Source of the DNA: Streptobacillus canis | Lineage (GTDB): Bacteria; Fusobacteriota; Fusobacteriia; Fusobacteriales; Leptotrichiaceae | NCBI RefSeq assembly: GCF_009733925.1 | Contig: NZ_WOEI01000002.1 | Location: 1 to 64,000, forward strand | Length of the DNA: 64,000 nt | Direction: 5' to 3' | Shown: positions 54,067 through 63,657 of the stretch, piece after piece | Position numbering within the stretch: the first letter of the stretch is position 1 | Layout: every line of letters begins with the position of its first letter | Notes under the pieces: model-generated | Told to the model about the DNA's origin: nothing | The model's database searches: none | Seen by the model: the letters and a program-made list of their open reading frames with translations, nothing else | Translations under genes and position numbers: made by a program

Positions 54067-56706
54067 ATGGATAAATATAATCCACTTGATATAGAACAAA
54101 AATGGTATAAAATATGGGAAGAAAAAGGATATTTTAAACCATCTAAAGATGAGACAAGACCATCTTATAGTATAGTTATCCCACCACCAAATGTTACTGG
54201 TGTTTTACATATGGGACATGTACTTAATAATACAATACAAGATGTTGTTGTAAGATACAAGAGAATGAAAGGTTATGATACTTTATGGCAAACAGGGACT
54301 GACCATGCTGGTATCGCAACTCAAAACGTTGTTGAAAGAAAACTTGCTAAAGATAATTTAAGAAAAGAAGATTTAGGAAGAGAAGAATTCATTAAAAGAG
54401 TATGGGAATGGAAAGAAGAACATGGTGGAATCATAACAAAGCAACAAAGAAGAATAGGAAACTCTGTTGATTGGGAAAGAGAAAGATTCACCATGGATGA
54501 AGGACTTTCTGAAGCAGTAAGAGAAGTATTTGTTACTTTATACAATCAAGGATTAATATATAAAGGTGAATACATGGTTAACTGGTGTCCTAGATGTACT
54601 ACAGCTTTAGCTGATGATGAGATAGATCATATAGATAAAGAAGGAAACATTTGGGAAATTAGATATCCATTAAAAGATGAAGAAGGATATTTAGTAGTTG
54701 CTACAACAAGACCTGAAACTATGCTTGGAGATACAGGGGTTGCTGTAAATCCAGAAGATGAAAGATATATGCATTTAATAGGTAAAACTGCAATATTACC
54801 ATTAATGAATAGAGAAATACCTATAGTTGCAGATAACTATGTAGATAAAGAATTTGGTACAGGAGTAGTTAAAATGACTCCAGCTCATGATCCAAATGAC
54901 TTTGAAGTTTCAAAAAGAACTGGTCTTGAAATCATGAATGTATTTACTAAAGATGCAAAAATCAATGAGCTTGGTGGAAAATATCAAGGTATGGATAGAT
55001 TTGAAGCAAGAAAAGCTATATTAAAAGATTTAGAAGAAGCTGGTCTTTTAGTAGGAGTTAAAAAACATAATCATGCTGTAGGACATTGTTATCGTTGTAA
55101 AACAGTTATAGAACCAAGAATTTCTGACCAATGGTTTGTTAGAATGGAACCACTAGCTAAAAGAGCATTAGAAGTTGTTAGAAATGGTGAAATAAAATTA
55201 ACACCTAAGAGAATGGAAAAAAGATACTATAACTGGCTTGAAAATATTAGAGACTGGACTATAAGTAGACAAATTTGGTGGGGACACAGAATACCTGCTT
55301 ACTATACACCAAATAATGATTTAATAGTTGCAAAAAATCTTGAAGATGCGCAAAAAATATGTGTTGAAAGATATGGAAAAGAAATGGAATTAAGAGAAGA
55401 AACTGATGTACTTGATACATGGTTCTCATCTGCACTTTGGCCGTTTTCAACTATGGGTTGGCCAGAAAAAACTAGAGATTTAGAGAGATATTTCCCTACA
55501 GATTTACTAGTTACAGGAGATGACATTATTTTCTTCTGGGTTGCTCGTATGATAATGATGAGTTTACATTTCTTAGATCAAATACCATTTAAAGAAGTTT
55601 ACTTTACTGGAATAATTAGAGATGAAATAGGTAGAAAAATGTCTAAATCATTAGGTAATGCACCAGATACTTTAGGTATTATTGATAAATATGGAGCAGA
55701 TGCTGTAAGATTTAGTTTCATGTATAATACTAGCCAAGGTCAAGATATATTATTCTCAGAAAAATTGCTTGAAATGGGACTTACATTTGCTAATAAAATA
55801 TGGAATGCTTCAAAATTTGTAATTTCTAATTTAGAAGGATTTAAAGAAGATATTTCAGTACTTGATTTAGACTTTAAATTAGAAGATCAATGGATACTTT
55901 CTAAATTACAATTAGCTGCAAGAAATATTAATAAGGAAATGGAAGAATATAATATTGATACATCTGCTAAGATTGCATATGAATTCTTTAGAAATGATTT
56001 CTGTGATTGGTATTTAGAAATAGCTAAAACTAGAATTTATGGAATTGAAGAAAATGATGCAGATAGACAGACTGCTCAATGGATATTAAGGCATGTTCTT
56101 GATAATGGATTAAGATTATTACATCCATTTATGCCATTTGTTACAGAAGAAATTTGGCAAAAAGTTAAAACATATGGAGAGACTATAATGTTGGTTGAGT
56201 ATCCTGAAGAAGATAAAGGATTACTAAATATGGAAGCTATTAAAGAGTTTGATTACTTAAAAGATACAGTATCTTCAATAAGAAATATTAGAGCAGAAAA
56301 CAATATATCACCAGCTAAGAAAATAGAGATAATAATTGATAGTGAAGATGAAAATGAAAAAGCATTATTAATTAATAATCCTAAGATACTTGATAAACTG
56401 GCTAATGTTGAAAGTATTAAAGTATTAACTGAAGTACCAAAAATGGCAGGATTTAGAGTAGTTGGTAATACTAAAGTATATGTTTCTCTAGAAGGATTAA
56501 TTGATGTTGATAAAGAAATTAAGAAATTAAATAGAGAAATTGAAAAAGTAAAAAAAGAACTTGATAGAACGCTTAATAAGTTATCTAATGAAGCATTTGT
56601 TGCAAAAGCCCCTAAAAACGTTATTGACAAGGAAAATGCAATAAAAGAAGAATTAGAAGGAAAACTAAAAAAATTACTTGATAATATTGATGTTTACAAA
56701 AAATAG
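54067..56706 (+). CDS. valS: Valyl-tRNA synthetase
   Basis: An 879-residue class I synthetase. The HIGH-type motif is in NVTGVLHMGHVLN, the KMSKS motif in GRKMSKSLGN, and an editing domain lies between. The C-terminal arm is a coiled coil rich in lysine and glutamate (KKLNREIEKVKKEL), as in other ValRS proteins. Length is normal. Confidence 0.97.
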   Translation: MDKYNPLDIEQKWYKIWEEKGYFKPSKDETRPSYSIVIPPPNVTGVLHMGHVLNNTIQDVVVRYKRMKGYDTLWQTGTDHAGIATQNVVERKLAKDNLRKEDLGREEFIKRVWEWKEEHGGIITKQQRRIGNSVDWERERFTMDEGLSEAVREVFVTLYNQGLIYKGEYMVNWCPRCTTALADDEIDHIDKEGNIWEIRYPLKDEEGYLVVATTRPETMLGDTGVAVNPEDERYMHLIGKTAILPLMNREIPIVADNYVDKEFGTGVVKMTPAHDPNDFEVSKRTGLEIMNVFTKDAKINELGGKYQGMDRFEARKAILKDLEEAGLLVGVKKHNHAVGHCYRCKTVIEPRISDQWFVRMEPLAKRALEVVRNGEIKLTPKRMEKRYYNWLENIRDWTISRQIWWGHRIPAYYTPNNDLIVAKNLEDAQKICVERYGKEMELREETDVLDTWFSSALWPFSTMGWPEKTRDLERYFPTDLLVTGDDIIFFWVARMIMMSLHFLDQIPFKEVYFTGIIRDEIGRKMSKSLGNAPDTLGIIDKYGADAVRFSFMYNTSQGQDILFSEKLLEMGLTFANKIWNASKFVISNLEGFKEDISVLDLDFKLEDQWILSKLQLAARNINKEMEEYNIDTSAKIAYEFFRNDFCDWYLEIAKTRIYGIEENDADRQTAQWILRHVLDNGLRLLHPFMPFVTEEIWQKVKTYGETIMLVEYPEEDKGLLNMEAIKEFDYLKDTVSSIRNIRAENNISPAKKIEIIIDSEDENEKALLINNPKILDKLANVESIKVLTEVPKMAGFRVVGNTKVYVSLEGLIDVDKEIKKLNREIEKVKKELDRTLNKLSNEAFVAKAPKNVIDKENAIKEELEGKLKKLLDNIDVYKK

Positions 56707-56776
56707 TGGACTTTTTTAAAAAAATGTTGTATACTATCATTGAAAATATATAAAAAGAAAAATTTAGGAGGATAAG

Positions 56777-57985
56777 ATGAAAAAGGCATTTTTAATGTTA
56801 ACTGCTTTAGCTTCATTAAACGCTGTTGCTGGAGTTGAGTTACAAATTAAAGGTGGATACGATGTATTCAGAAGACAATCAATTACTGATAAATTCTTTC
56901 ATGATCAATCAAACGATTTAGAAAGAGGATTTGTAGTAAATGCAGAATTATTCCCAATTAATCAATATAAAGTTGAAGTTGGGGTAGGAGCAGAGTATAA
57001 TTTCTCTGACAAAACAGCAGGATATGGATTCCAAAAATGGTCAGATGTTGATAAAACAATAGTTGCAAAAGACGCTGCTAACAAATATCACCATGTACCA
57101 GTTTATGCTGTAATTAAAGCTAATGTATTACAATTAGAAACAGGAGATGCACCTCTTGCAATAGTTGGGAAATTAGGATATGGATTTGTAAGAAAACATG
57201 GAGAAACTGATGCTAAAGGATCAGGTGGATTATACTATGCAGTGGGATTAAATGGAGAATACGGACCATTTGTTGTAGAAGCATTAGCATCTAGAACACA
57301 TTTAATGGTTAAACCAACTAATGGTGGAGAATTATTTAGTGTAAATAATTCAAGCGTTATAAATAAAGTTGGATTAACTGCAGGATTAAGATTAGGTCAA
57401 TTAGATAAACCTATGGCTGAAGAACCTGTATTACCAATGGTTCCAGAAAAACCAATGGTTCAAGAAAAACCAATGGTTCAAGAAAAACCAGTAGAAGAGG
57501 TTAAAGTTGTTGAAAAGGTTGTAGAAAAGGTTGTAGAAAAAATCGTAGAAGTTAAAGTTCCAGTTTATGTAGAACCAAAAGTTAAAAAAATAGAGTTAAG
57601 TGCAGATACATTATTCAAATTTGACAAATATAAATTAGAAGATATGTTACCTGCAGGTAAAGCTGAAATCGTTGACTTAGTTAAAAAATTAGGAACTGAT
57701 TATGTAAGATTAGATAGAATTGATTTAATTGGACATACAGATAGATTAGGAAGCGACAGCTATAACATGGCTTTAGGATTAAGACGTGCTCAAACTGTTA
57801 GAGCTTACTTACAAGAATTAGGTGTAACAACTCCAATTACTGTTGCAAGTAAAGGTGAAAGAGAACCTAAAGTAAATTGTCCAGGATCAAAAGCTACAGA
57901 TGAATTAAAACAATGTCTATTACCAAACAGACGTGTTGAAATTAATTTAACTGGATTAGAAATTCAATATTTAGAACAAAAATAA
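56777..57985 (+). CDS. OmpA-like outer-membrane protein
   Basis: A 402-residue protein with a signal peptide (KKAFLMLTALASLNAVAG), an N-terminal eight-stranded-type barrel (about 20-215), a linker of EKPMVQ and VVEKVVEK repeats (about 220-265), and a C-terminal OmpA peptidoglycan-binding domain (FKFDKYKLE, IDLIGHTDRLGSDSYNMALG, LRRAQTVRAYL). It should tie the outer membrane to the wall. A Cys pair (KVNCPGS, KQCLLPNRR) matches OmpA. The promoter is probably TTGTAT (56727) with TATAAA (56749). Confidence 0.9.
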   Translation: MKKAFLMLTALASLNAVAGVELQIKGGYDVFRRQSITDKFFHDQSNDLERGFVVNAELFPINQYKVEVGVGAEYNFSDKTAGYGFQKWSDVDKTIVAKDAANKYHHVPVYAVIKANVLQLETGDAPLAIVGKLGYGFVRKHGETDAKGSGGLYYAVGLNGEYGPFVVEALASRTHLMVKPTNGGELFSVNNSSVINKVGLTAGLRLGQLDKPMAEEPVLPMVPEKPMVQEKPMVQEKPVEEVKVVEKVVEKVVEKIVEVKVPVYVEPKVKKIELSADTLFKFDKYKLEDMLPAGKAEIVDLVKKLGTDYVRLDRIDLIGHTDRLGSDSYNMALGLRRAQTVRAYLQELGVTTPITVASKGEREPKVNCPGSKATDELKQCLLPNRRVEINLTGLEIQYLEQK

Positions 57986-57997
57986 ATTTAAATAATT

Positions 57998-58027
57998 AAA
58001 GCAGGAAATTATTTCCTGCTTTATTAT
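57998..58027 (+). terminator. Terminator of the OmpA-like gene
   Basis: AAAGCAGGAAAT pairs with TTTCCTGCTTT and is followed by T-rich sequence. Confidence 0.8.
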
Positions 58028-58030
58028 TCT

Positions 58031-59208
58031 ATAGGAAATTAGAATTCTAATAAGATGTATATAATTTTATTGATTAATGTAAAAAAAAGTTACAGTTTAT
58101 AAAAAATAAAATTAATAAGTAAATTTGAATAATACAAAAATACCTATTTAAATAATAGGCCATTAGGGTTATAGAATTTATGAATAGGTCGTCCAATAGC
58201 AGAAGAAACAAAAAGTTCATAAACTTCAAGCTTAATACTGCATAAAAGGATCAAAGCCCCAAATAGATTTAAAGTTCTTTCTAAAAAGAGAAGGAACTTT
58301 TTTAAGTTTAGACTTAAATAAAGTAAGAGCTAACTTTAACTTACTAGATTTTCTTCTAGCATAGAAACCAAATCTATTAATCATCTTAAAATGTTTATAA
58401 GGTAAATGAAAAAGTAATTTAGTAACAAAATCTTGAATAGATAAAGTTTTATAAGTAATTTCTTTATTATTAGCTAAATCATTAAACATAAAAGTGAGAA
58501 TATTTTTATTAAGATTAATATCAACAATTTTATACTCAGCAATAGGAACTCTAGCTAAATATCTACCAAGGTATTTAATAATACCTTTAGTGTTATTAAC
58601 ATCATTATCACCAACATTAAAGAAGAATCTAACATCTTCTTTAATCATTTTAGAAGTCATATTTAAAGCATTATTGATTAGCAATAGAATTAACATGAAA
58701 ATAATTAAGTTTTTTAAAGATAAAATTTTTGTTTAATCCCCCAAGAGAAACGATATAAATGACATCAGAATCAGTAAAGAATTTATTATTAGATTTAGGT
58801 ATATATATTTTTCTTTTCTTTTTATCATGAATATTATGGAATTGATATTTGAAAATATTATTAATATCAGCAGCTAATTTAGAAAGAATAGTTTTATCAT
58901 AAGCAATAAATTTTCTAAATTGTTGAGGAATAGTAAAAAGAACATGTCTATGAGGAATATTAATTAATTGATTAGTGATGGAGTTAGTCCATTTAATATA
59001 GTAATAATAACCACAAGAATTACATAATCTAGATTTACAAGTAAGTTTCATTTTATGTTAAAAGTTACAGATATGACATCTAGATGAATTTGATTTTAGA
59101 TGTCATGTTTATCACTCCTTTCTGTTAGTTTTGTTTGGTGATTAAATTATACAGAAAAGAAAGAGGTGATTTAAGGGATTTTTTAAAATCTCGAATCACC
59201 TTTTTTTA
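58031..59208 (-). mobile_element. IS91-like element remnant, copy B
   Basis: A 1178-bp element sharing both ends with copy A (18758-19742). The palindrome ATTAGAATTCTAAT is at 58038-58051, a hairpin at 59073-59106, and a long imperfect hairpin at about 59162-59207. It also lies between a terminator and a housekeeping promoter, that of recA. Confidence 0.72.
58144..59097 (-). pseudogene. IS91-family transposase, frameshifted copy B
   Basis: The minus strand encodes an almost full IS91/Y2 transposase with lesions. The zinc-finger start RCHICNF is cut by a TAA before MKLTCKSRLCNSCGYYY. A frame break near 58690-58720 follows SLGGLNKNFIF. The region YLGRYLARVPIAEYKI holds the expected catalytic Tyr region, followed by LLFHLPYKHFKMI. 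A roughly 10-bp deletion near 58243 removes the C-terminal CPNC zinc motif that copy A keeps. Each copy can repair the other's reading. Confidence 0.75.
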
Positions 59209-59240
59209 TCTTTGTCGTTATATTTTTGTAACAAAATATA

Positions 59241-59269
59241 TTGACATAAAAAACTAAAAATGATATAAT
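59241..59269 (+). promoter_or_regulatory. Consensus promoter of recA
   Basis: TTGACA at 59241-59246 and TATAAT at 59264-59269 are 17 bp apart. I see no Gram-positive (GAAC-N4-GTTC) or E. coli-type (CTG-N10-CAG) LexA box. Confidence 0.82.
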
Positions 59270-59303
59270 TAATTAATAAATTATTAAAACAAGGGGGTAT
59301 CTC

Positions 59304-60350
59304 ATGGCTAAAAAAGAAAATGTTACAGTAAATGAAGATAAACTTAAAGGACTTAAAATTGCATTAGACCAAATTACTAAGGAATATGGTGAAGGTTCTA
59401 TAATGAAACTTGGTGAAAACAAGAAAATGGACGTTAAAGCTATTTCTACTGGAAGTATAAATATAGATTTAGCTTTAGGTATAGGTGGAGTACCAAGAGG
59501 AAGAATTATTGAAGTTTATGGTGCTGAATCTTCGGGTAAAACAACTATTGCGTTACATATTATTGCACAAGCACAAAAAAATGGTGGTCTTGCTGCATTT
59601 ATAGATGCTGAACATGCACTTGATCCAGTATATGCAAAAGCATTAGGAGTAGATGTTGATGAATTATTAATATCACAACCTGATACTGGGGAACAAGCTT
59701 TAGATATTGCAGATACTTTAGTAAGAAGTGGTGCAGTTGATGTTGTTGTAGTGGATTCAGTTGCTGCATTAGTTCCTAAAGCTGAAATTGAAGGAGAAAT
59801 GTCTGATCAACAAATGGGTCTTCAAGCAAGACTTATGTCTAAAGCTTTAAGAAAGTTGACTTCAAGTATTTCTAAATCAGATACTGTAATGATATTTATT
59901 AACCAAATAAGAGAGAAAATTGGAGGATTTTCATTTACGCCAGGAGTTCAGACAACTACATCTGGAGGAAGAGCTTTAAAATTCTTCTCAAGTGTTAGAA
60001 TGGAAATTAAAAAAGGTTTATCTATTAAACAAGGTGAAGAAGTAATAGGTACTGAAACTATTGCTAAGATAACTAAGAACAAAGTAGCACCTCCACATAA
60101 AGAGGCAAAATTTGCTATCTTATATGGTAAAGGTATTTCACATATAACAGAAGTATTTGATTTAGCTTTAGAATTCGATATATGTAAGAAGAGTGGTTCA
60201 TGGTTTAGCTTTGGAACTGAAAAATTAGGACAAGGTAAAGTAAATGTTGAGAATTTACTTGCTGAAAATCCAGAGCTATTTACAAAAATAGAAGAAGAAG
60301 TAATGGCTAAATTAAATGATCCAGAATTTTTAAGATCAAAAAAAAGATAG
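59304..60350 (+). CDS. recA: Recombinase A
   Basis: A 348-residue recombinase. Walker A is GAESSGKTT, Walker B is [12 protein letters not shown], and loop L2 has [12 protein letters not shown]. It forms filaments on single-stranded DNA for strand exchange and SOS signalling. The RBS is GGGGG. recX, rdgB and recG follow with minimal spacing. Confidence 0.98.
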   Translation: MAKKENVTVNEDKLKGLKIALDQITKEYGEGSIMKLGENKKMDVKAISTGSINIDLALGIGGVPRGRIIEVYGAESSGKTTIALHIIAQAQKNGGLAAFIDAEHALDPVYAKALGVDVDELLISQPDTGEQALDIADTLVRSGAVDVVVVDSVAALVPKAEIEGEMSDQQMGLQARLMSKALRKLTSSISKSDTVMIFINQIREKIGGFSFTPGVQTTTSGGRALKFFSSVRMEIKKGLSIKQGEEVIGTETIAKITKNKVAPPHKEAKFAILYGKGISHITEVFDLALEFDICKKSGSWFSFGTEKLGQGKVNVENLLAENPELFTKIEEEVMAKLNDPEFLRSKKR

Positions 60351-60353
60351 TTA

Positions 60354-60920
60354 ATGAAAAAAATAGATAAGATAATAAGAAATAAGATATATATGCAAGA
60401 TGGAGAAGTAATAGATATTAATTTAGATATTAAATCAATGTTTAAATTAAAAAACAATATGGATATTACAGATATTTATAATGATATAATATTTGAATCT
60501 ATGAAATCTAAAGCTATATATCTTATTTCTATAAAAGATAGAACTATATTTGAATTAAAACAAAAGCTAAAAGAAAAATACTCTAAAGAAAATCATGATA
60601 ATATATCAAAAGTAGTAGATGTATTACAAAGTTTAAATTTGCTTGATGATTTATCTTTTGCAAAAAAATATATAAATATTAACTCTAAATATGGTGTTAA
60701 TAAGCTAAAATCTAAACTATTAACTAAAGGTGTTAATTTCGAAAATATTAATAAAGCAGTTGAATCAATAGATTTAAAAGATAATCAAGAATATGAGATA
60801 AAAAAAATAATGTCAAAGAATATAGGTATAGATAGACAAAAACTTTTTAGGAAATTAATAAATAAAGGTTTTGAATATCAAAGTATTTTATGTTGTTTAA
60901 ATTGTGAGGTGGATGAATGA
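60354..60920 (+). CDS. recX: RecX regulatory protein
   Basis: A 188-residue helical protein of the RecX family, which modulates RecA filaments. Helical triplets such as RTIFELKQKLKEKY, LLDDLSFAKKYI and KLKSKLLTKGV are typical. It starts 3 nt after recA, with an RBS lying within recA, and overlaps rdgB by 4 nt. Confidence 0.85.
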   Translation: MKKIDKIIRNKIYMQDGEVIDINLDIKSMFKLKNNMDITDIYNDIIFESMKSKAIYLISIKDRTIFELKQKLKEKYSKENHDNISKVVDVLQSLNLLDDLSFAKKYININSKYGVNKLKSKLLTKGVNFENINKAVESIDLKDNQEYEIKKIMSKNIGIDRQKLFRKLINKGFEYQSILCCLNCEVDE

Positions 60921-61498
60921 AAATAGTGTTAGCAACTAAAAATGAGGGTAAACTAGAAGAATTTAGAGCTATGTTCAAAGATTTAAATATAGAAATAGTC
61001 TCTGAAAAAGAATTTAATGTAGGAGAAGTAGTTGAAGATGGTTCTACATTTGAGGAGAATTCTTTAATAAAAGCAAAAACAGTAAGTGAAATTTCAGGAT
61101 TACCAGCAATGGCAGATGATTCTGGTTTATGCATAGATGCTTTAGATGGAAAGCCAGGTATACATACTGCTAGATGGTTTACTGAATATGATAGTTATGA
61201 TGATAGATGTAAAAAAATGATAGAAAAAGTAAATGAAAAAAATAGTACAAGAGATGCCAAATTTGTTTCTGTAATTACACTTTATTTTCCAAATGGAGAA
61301 ACACATGTATTTAGGGGAGAAACTGAAGGGAGTATTTCTTATGAATTAAAAGGGAATTTAGGTCATGGATATGATCCAATATTCTATTCTAAAGATTTAA
61401 AAATGAATTTTGGTGAAGCAGGTATTGAACTTAAAAATACAGTTAGTCATAGAGGGCGTGCTTTCCAAAAATTAAGAGAATTTTTCAAAAATATGTAG
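60917..61498 (+). CDS. rdgB: XTP/dITP pyrophosphatase (RdgB/HAM1)
   Basis: A 193-residue enzyme that removes non-canonical purine nucleotides such as dITP and XTP. VLATKNEGKLEEF at the start, ADDSGLCIDALDGKPGIHTARW and GHGYDPIFY, SHRGRAF are family motifs. Its ATG overlaps the recX stop. Confidence 0.95.
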   Translation: MKIVLATKNEGKLEEFRAMFKDLNIEIVSEKEFNVGEVVEDGSTFEENSLIKAKTVSEISGLPAMADDSGLCIDALDGKPGIHTARWFTEYDSYDDRCKKMIEKVNEKNSTRDAKFVSVITLYFPNGETHVFRGETEGSISYELKGNLGHGYDPIFYSKDLKMNFGEAGIELKNTVSHRGRAFQKLREFFKNM

Positions 61499-61508
61499 AG
61501 GATAAATT

Positions 61509-63575
61509 ATGTATTCAAAAATATATGATTCGCTTGAGGAATTTGATTTAAAAACTCTAAAAAGTGATAAGAAAAAAACTAAAATTAAAGCACTAGAAAA
61601 GTTAGGAATACACAGTCTTTATGACTTAGTGTATTTTTTTCCACGTACTTATGAAAATAAGGCAAAGTTTAAACCAATATCAACATTGATAGATGGTGAA
61701 AATGCGATAATAGAAGGGAAAATACTGACAATATCTAATGCTTTTTTTAGTAAAAGAAAAATGACTAAAGTATTATTTACAGATGATGAAGGTGTAATTG
61801 AATTAGTTTGGTTTAATTCTCCATATATTTCTAGAGCACTTGAGGTAGGAATGGAATTAAGGATTACAGGAAAAATTAGAAGAGGAAGAAGTTTACAAAT
61901 TGTAAATCCAAGCTACACAAAAATTAACGATAGAAATAGAGCTGTAGCTTTAAACGAAGAAGATAAATTAGATTCGGTTTACCCTTTAAGTAGTGGAATA
62001 GATCAAAAGAATATGAAAAAAATTGTTGAAGAAGCACTTAGAAAATATTTGTTTCTTTTTGAGGAGAACTTACCACAAAAATATATTTTAGATAATAAGC
62101 TAATGAGTAGAACTAAAGCTATAGTTAATATTCATTTTCCGAGAGATAATCATATGTATGAAGAAGCTAAAAGAAGAATACTCTATGAAGAGGCATTGAT
62201 ACTTGAGATGAAAATTTTAAAGAATAGATACAATGAAAATATGAAAAATTCTAATTTATATTTTTTAGATGATAATAAAGATTTAGTAAAACAATATATT
62301 TCAGGGCTAAAGTTTGAATTAACTAAAGATCAAAAAAAGATTATTGGAGAGATATATAAGGAATTAAATAATGGTAAGGTTATAAATAGATTAATTCAAG
62401 GAGATGTAGGTTCAGGTAAGACAATCATATCTTTAATACTGTTACTATATATGGCAGAAAATAATTATCAAGGTGTAATTATGGCACCTACTGAAATACT
62501 TGCAACACAACATTATTTAGAAGTTGTTAAAGAGTTTGAAAAATTAAATATCCATGTAGGATTATTAACTGGCTCAGTAAAAGGAAAGAAAAAAGAAAAA
62601 TTATATAAAGATGTAGAAAATGGAAAAATTGATATTTTAATTGGAACTCATTCATTGCTTGAAGATAATTTGAAGTTCAATAAACTTGGATTAATAATAA
62701 TAGATGAACAACATAAATTTGGTGTTGATCAAAGAAATAAGATAAGAGATAAAGGAATATATTCTAACTTAATAGTAATGAGTGCAACACCTATTCCAAG
62801 GTCATTAGCATTAACGATTTATGGAGATTTAGATGTATCTGTATTAACTACAATGCCACTTGGAAGAAAACCAATTAAAACTAAATGGATAAAAAATTCT
62901 AAAGAAGAAAAAGCAATGTATGAGTTTATTGATAAGAAAATTAAAGAAGGAAGACAAGTATATGTTGTCTCTCCTTTAATTGAACAGAGTGATAAATTAA
63001 ATATTTCTTCAGCAGTAGAAACATATGAACAATATTGTGAAAAATTCTCTAACTATAAGGTAGGTCTTTTACATGGAAAAATTAAAGCAAAAGAAAAAGA
63101 TGAAATAATGAATGAATTTAAAAAAGGAAGAATAGATATATTAGTTTCTACAACAGTTGTTGAAGTGGGAGTTAATGTACCTAATTCAAGTATAATAGTA
63201 ATATTAAATTCAGAAAGATTTGGACTTTCATCATTACATCAATTAAGAGGTAGAGTAGGAAGAGGAGAACATGCTTCATATTGTTTCTTAATTTCTGAAA
63301 CAAAAAATGATGTGAGTCAAAAAAGATTACAAGTAATGGAAGGTACTTTGGACGGATTTAAAATAGCTGAAGAAGATTTAAAGTTAAGAGATACAGGAGA
63401 AATATTTGGATTAAAACAAAGTGGGATATCAGAACTTAAATTACTGGATATAGTTACTAACATTAAAGAAATATCAATAGCTAAAGAATTTACAAATAAA
63501 TATTTATATAATAATTTTGGATTAATAAGAGATGAAAATTTAAAAACTGATGTTGAAAAAATATACGTCAAATAA
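61509..63575 (+). CDS. recG: ATP-dependent DNA helicase RecG
   Basis: A 688-residue branch-migration helicase. An N-terminal OB-fold wedge domain (YFFPRTYENKAKF) precedes helicase motifs: QGDVGSGKT (I), IIDEQHKFGV (II), SATPIPRSLAL (III), LLHGKIKAKEK and STTVVEVGVNVPNSS (V), QLRGRVGRGE (VI). It processes stalled forks and junctions with RecA. Last gene of the repair operon. Confidence 0.97.
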   Translation: MYSKIYDSLEEFDLKTLKSDKKKTKIKALEKLGIHSLYDLVYFFPRTYENKAKFKPISTLIDGENAIIEGKILTISNAFFSKRKMTKVLFTDDEGVIELVWFNSPYISRALEVGMELRITGKIRRGRSLQIVNPSYTKINDRNRAVALNEEDKLDSVYPLSSGIDQKNMKKIVEEALRKYLFLFEENLPQKYILDNKLMSRTKAIVNIHFPRDNHMYEEAKRRILYEEALILEMKILKNRYNENMKNSNLYFLDDNKDLVKQYISGLKFELTKDQKKIIGEIYKELNNGKVINRLIQGDVGSGKTIISLILLLYMAENNYQGVIMAPTEILATQHYLEVVKEFEKLNIHVGLLTGSVKGKKKEKLYKDVENGKIDILIGTHSLLEDNLKFNKLGLIIIDEQHKFGVDQRNKIRDKGIYSNLIVMSATPIPRSLALTIYGDLDVSVLTTMPLGRKPIKTKWIKNSKEEKAMYEFIDKKIKEGRQVYVVSPLIEQSDKLNISSAVETYEQYCEKFSNYKVGLLHGKIKAKEKDEIMNEFKKGRIDILVSTTVVEVGVNVPNSSIIVILNSERFGLSSLHQLRGRVGRGEHASYCFLISETKNDVSQKRLQVMEGTLDGFKIAEEDLKLRDTGEIFGLKQSGISELKLLDIVTNIKEISIAKEFTNKYLYNNFGLIRDENLKTDVEKIYVK

Positions 63576-63584
63576 AAAAAATTG

Positions 63585-63602
63585 ATAAATATTGATATTT
63601 AT
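63585..63602 (+). promoter_or_regulatory. Candidate operator at the lipoprotein promoter
   Basis: A perfect 18-bp inverted repeat, ATAAATAT-TG-ATATTTAT, covers the -35 box (TTGATA, 63592-63597). ATTGAT also recurs every 10 bp at 63581, 63591 and 63601. Confidence 0.5.
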
Positions 63603-63620
63603 TGATTTTTTTGCTATAAT
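63592..63620 (+). promoter_or_regulatory. Promoter of the solute-binding lipoprotein
   Basis: TTGATA at 63592-63597 and TATAAT at 63615-63620 are 17 bp apart, and TG at 63612-63613 makes an extended -10. Confidence 0.8.
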
Positions 63621-63657
63621 ATTTGAGAATGTGAAAACAAAAATTTAGGAGGCAAAA

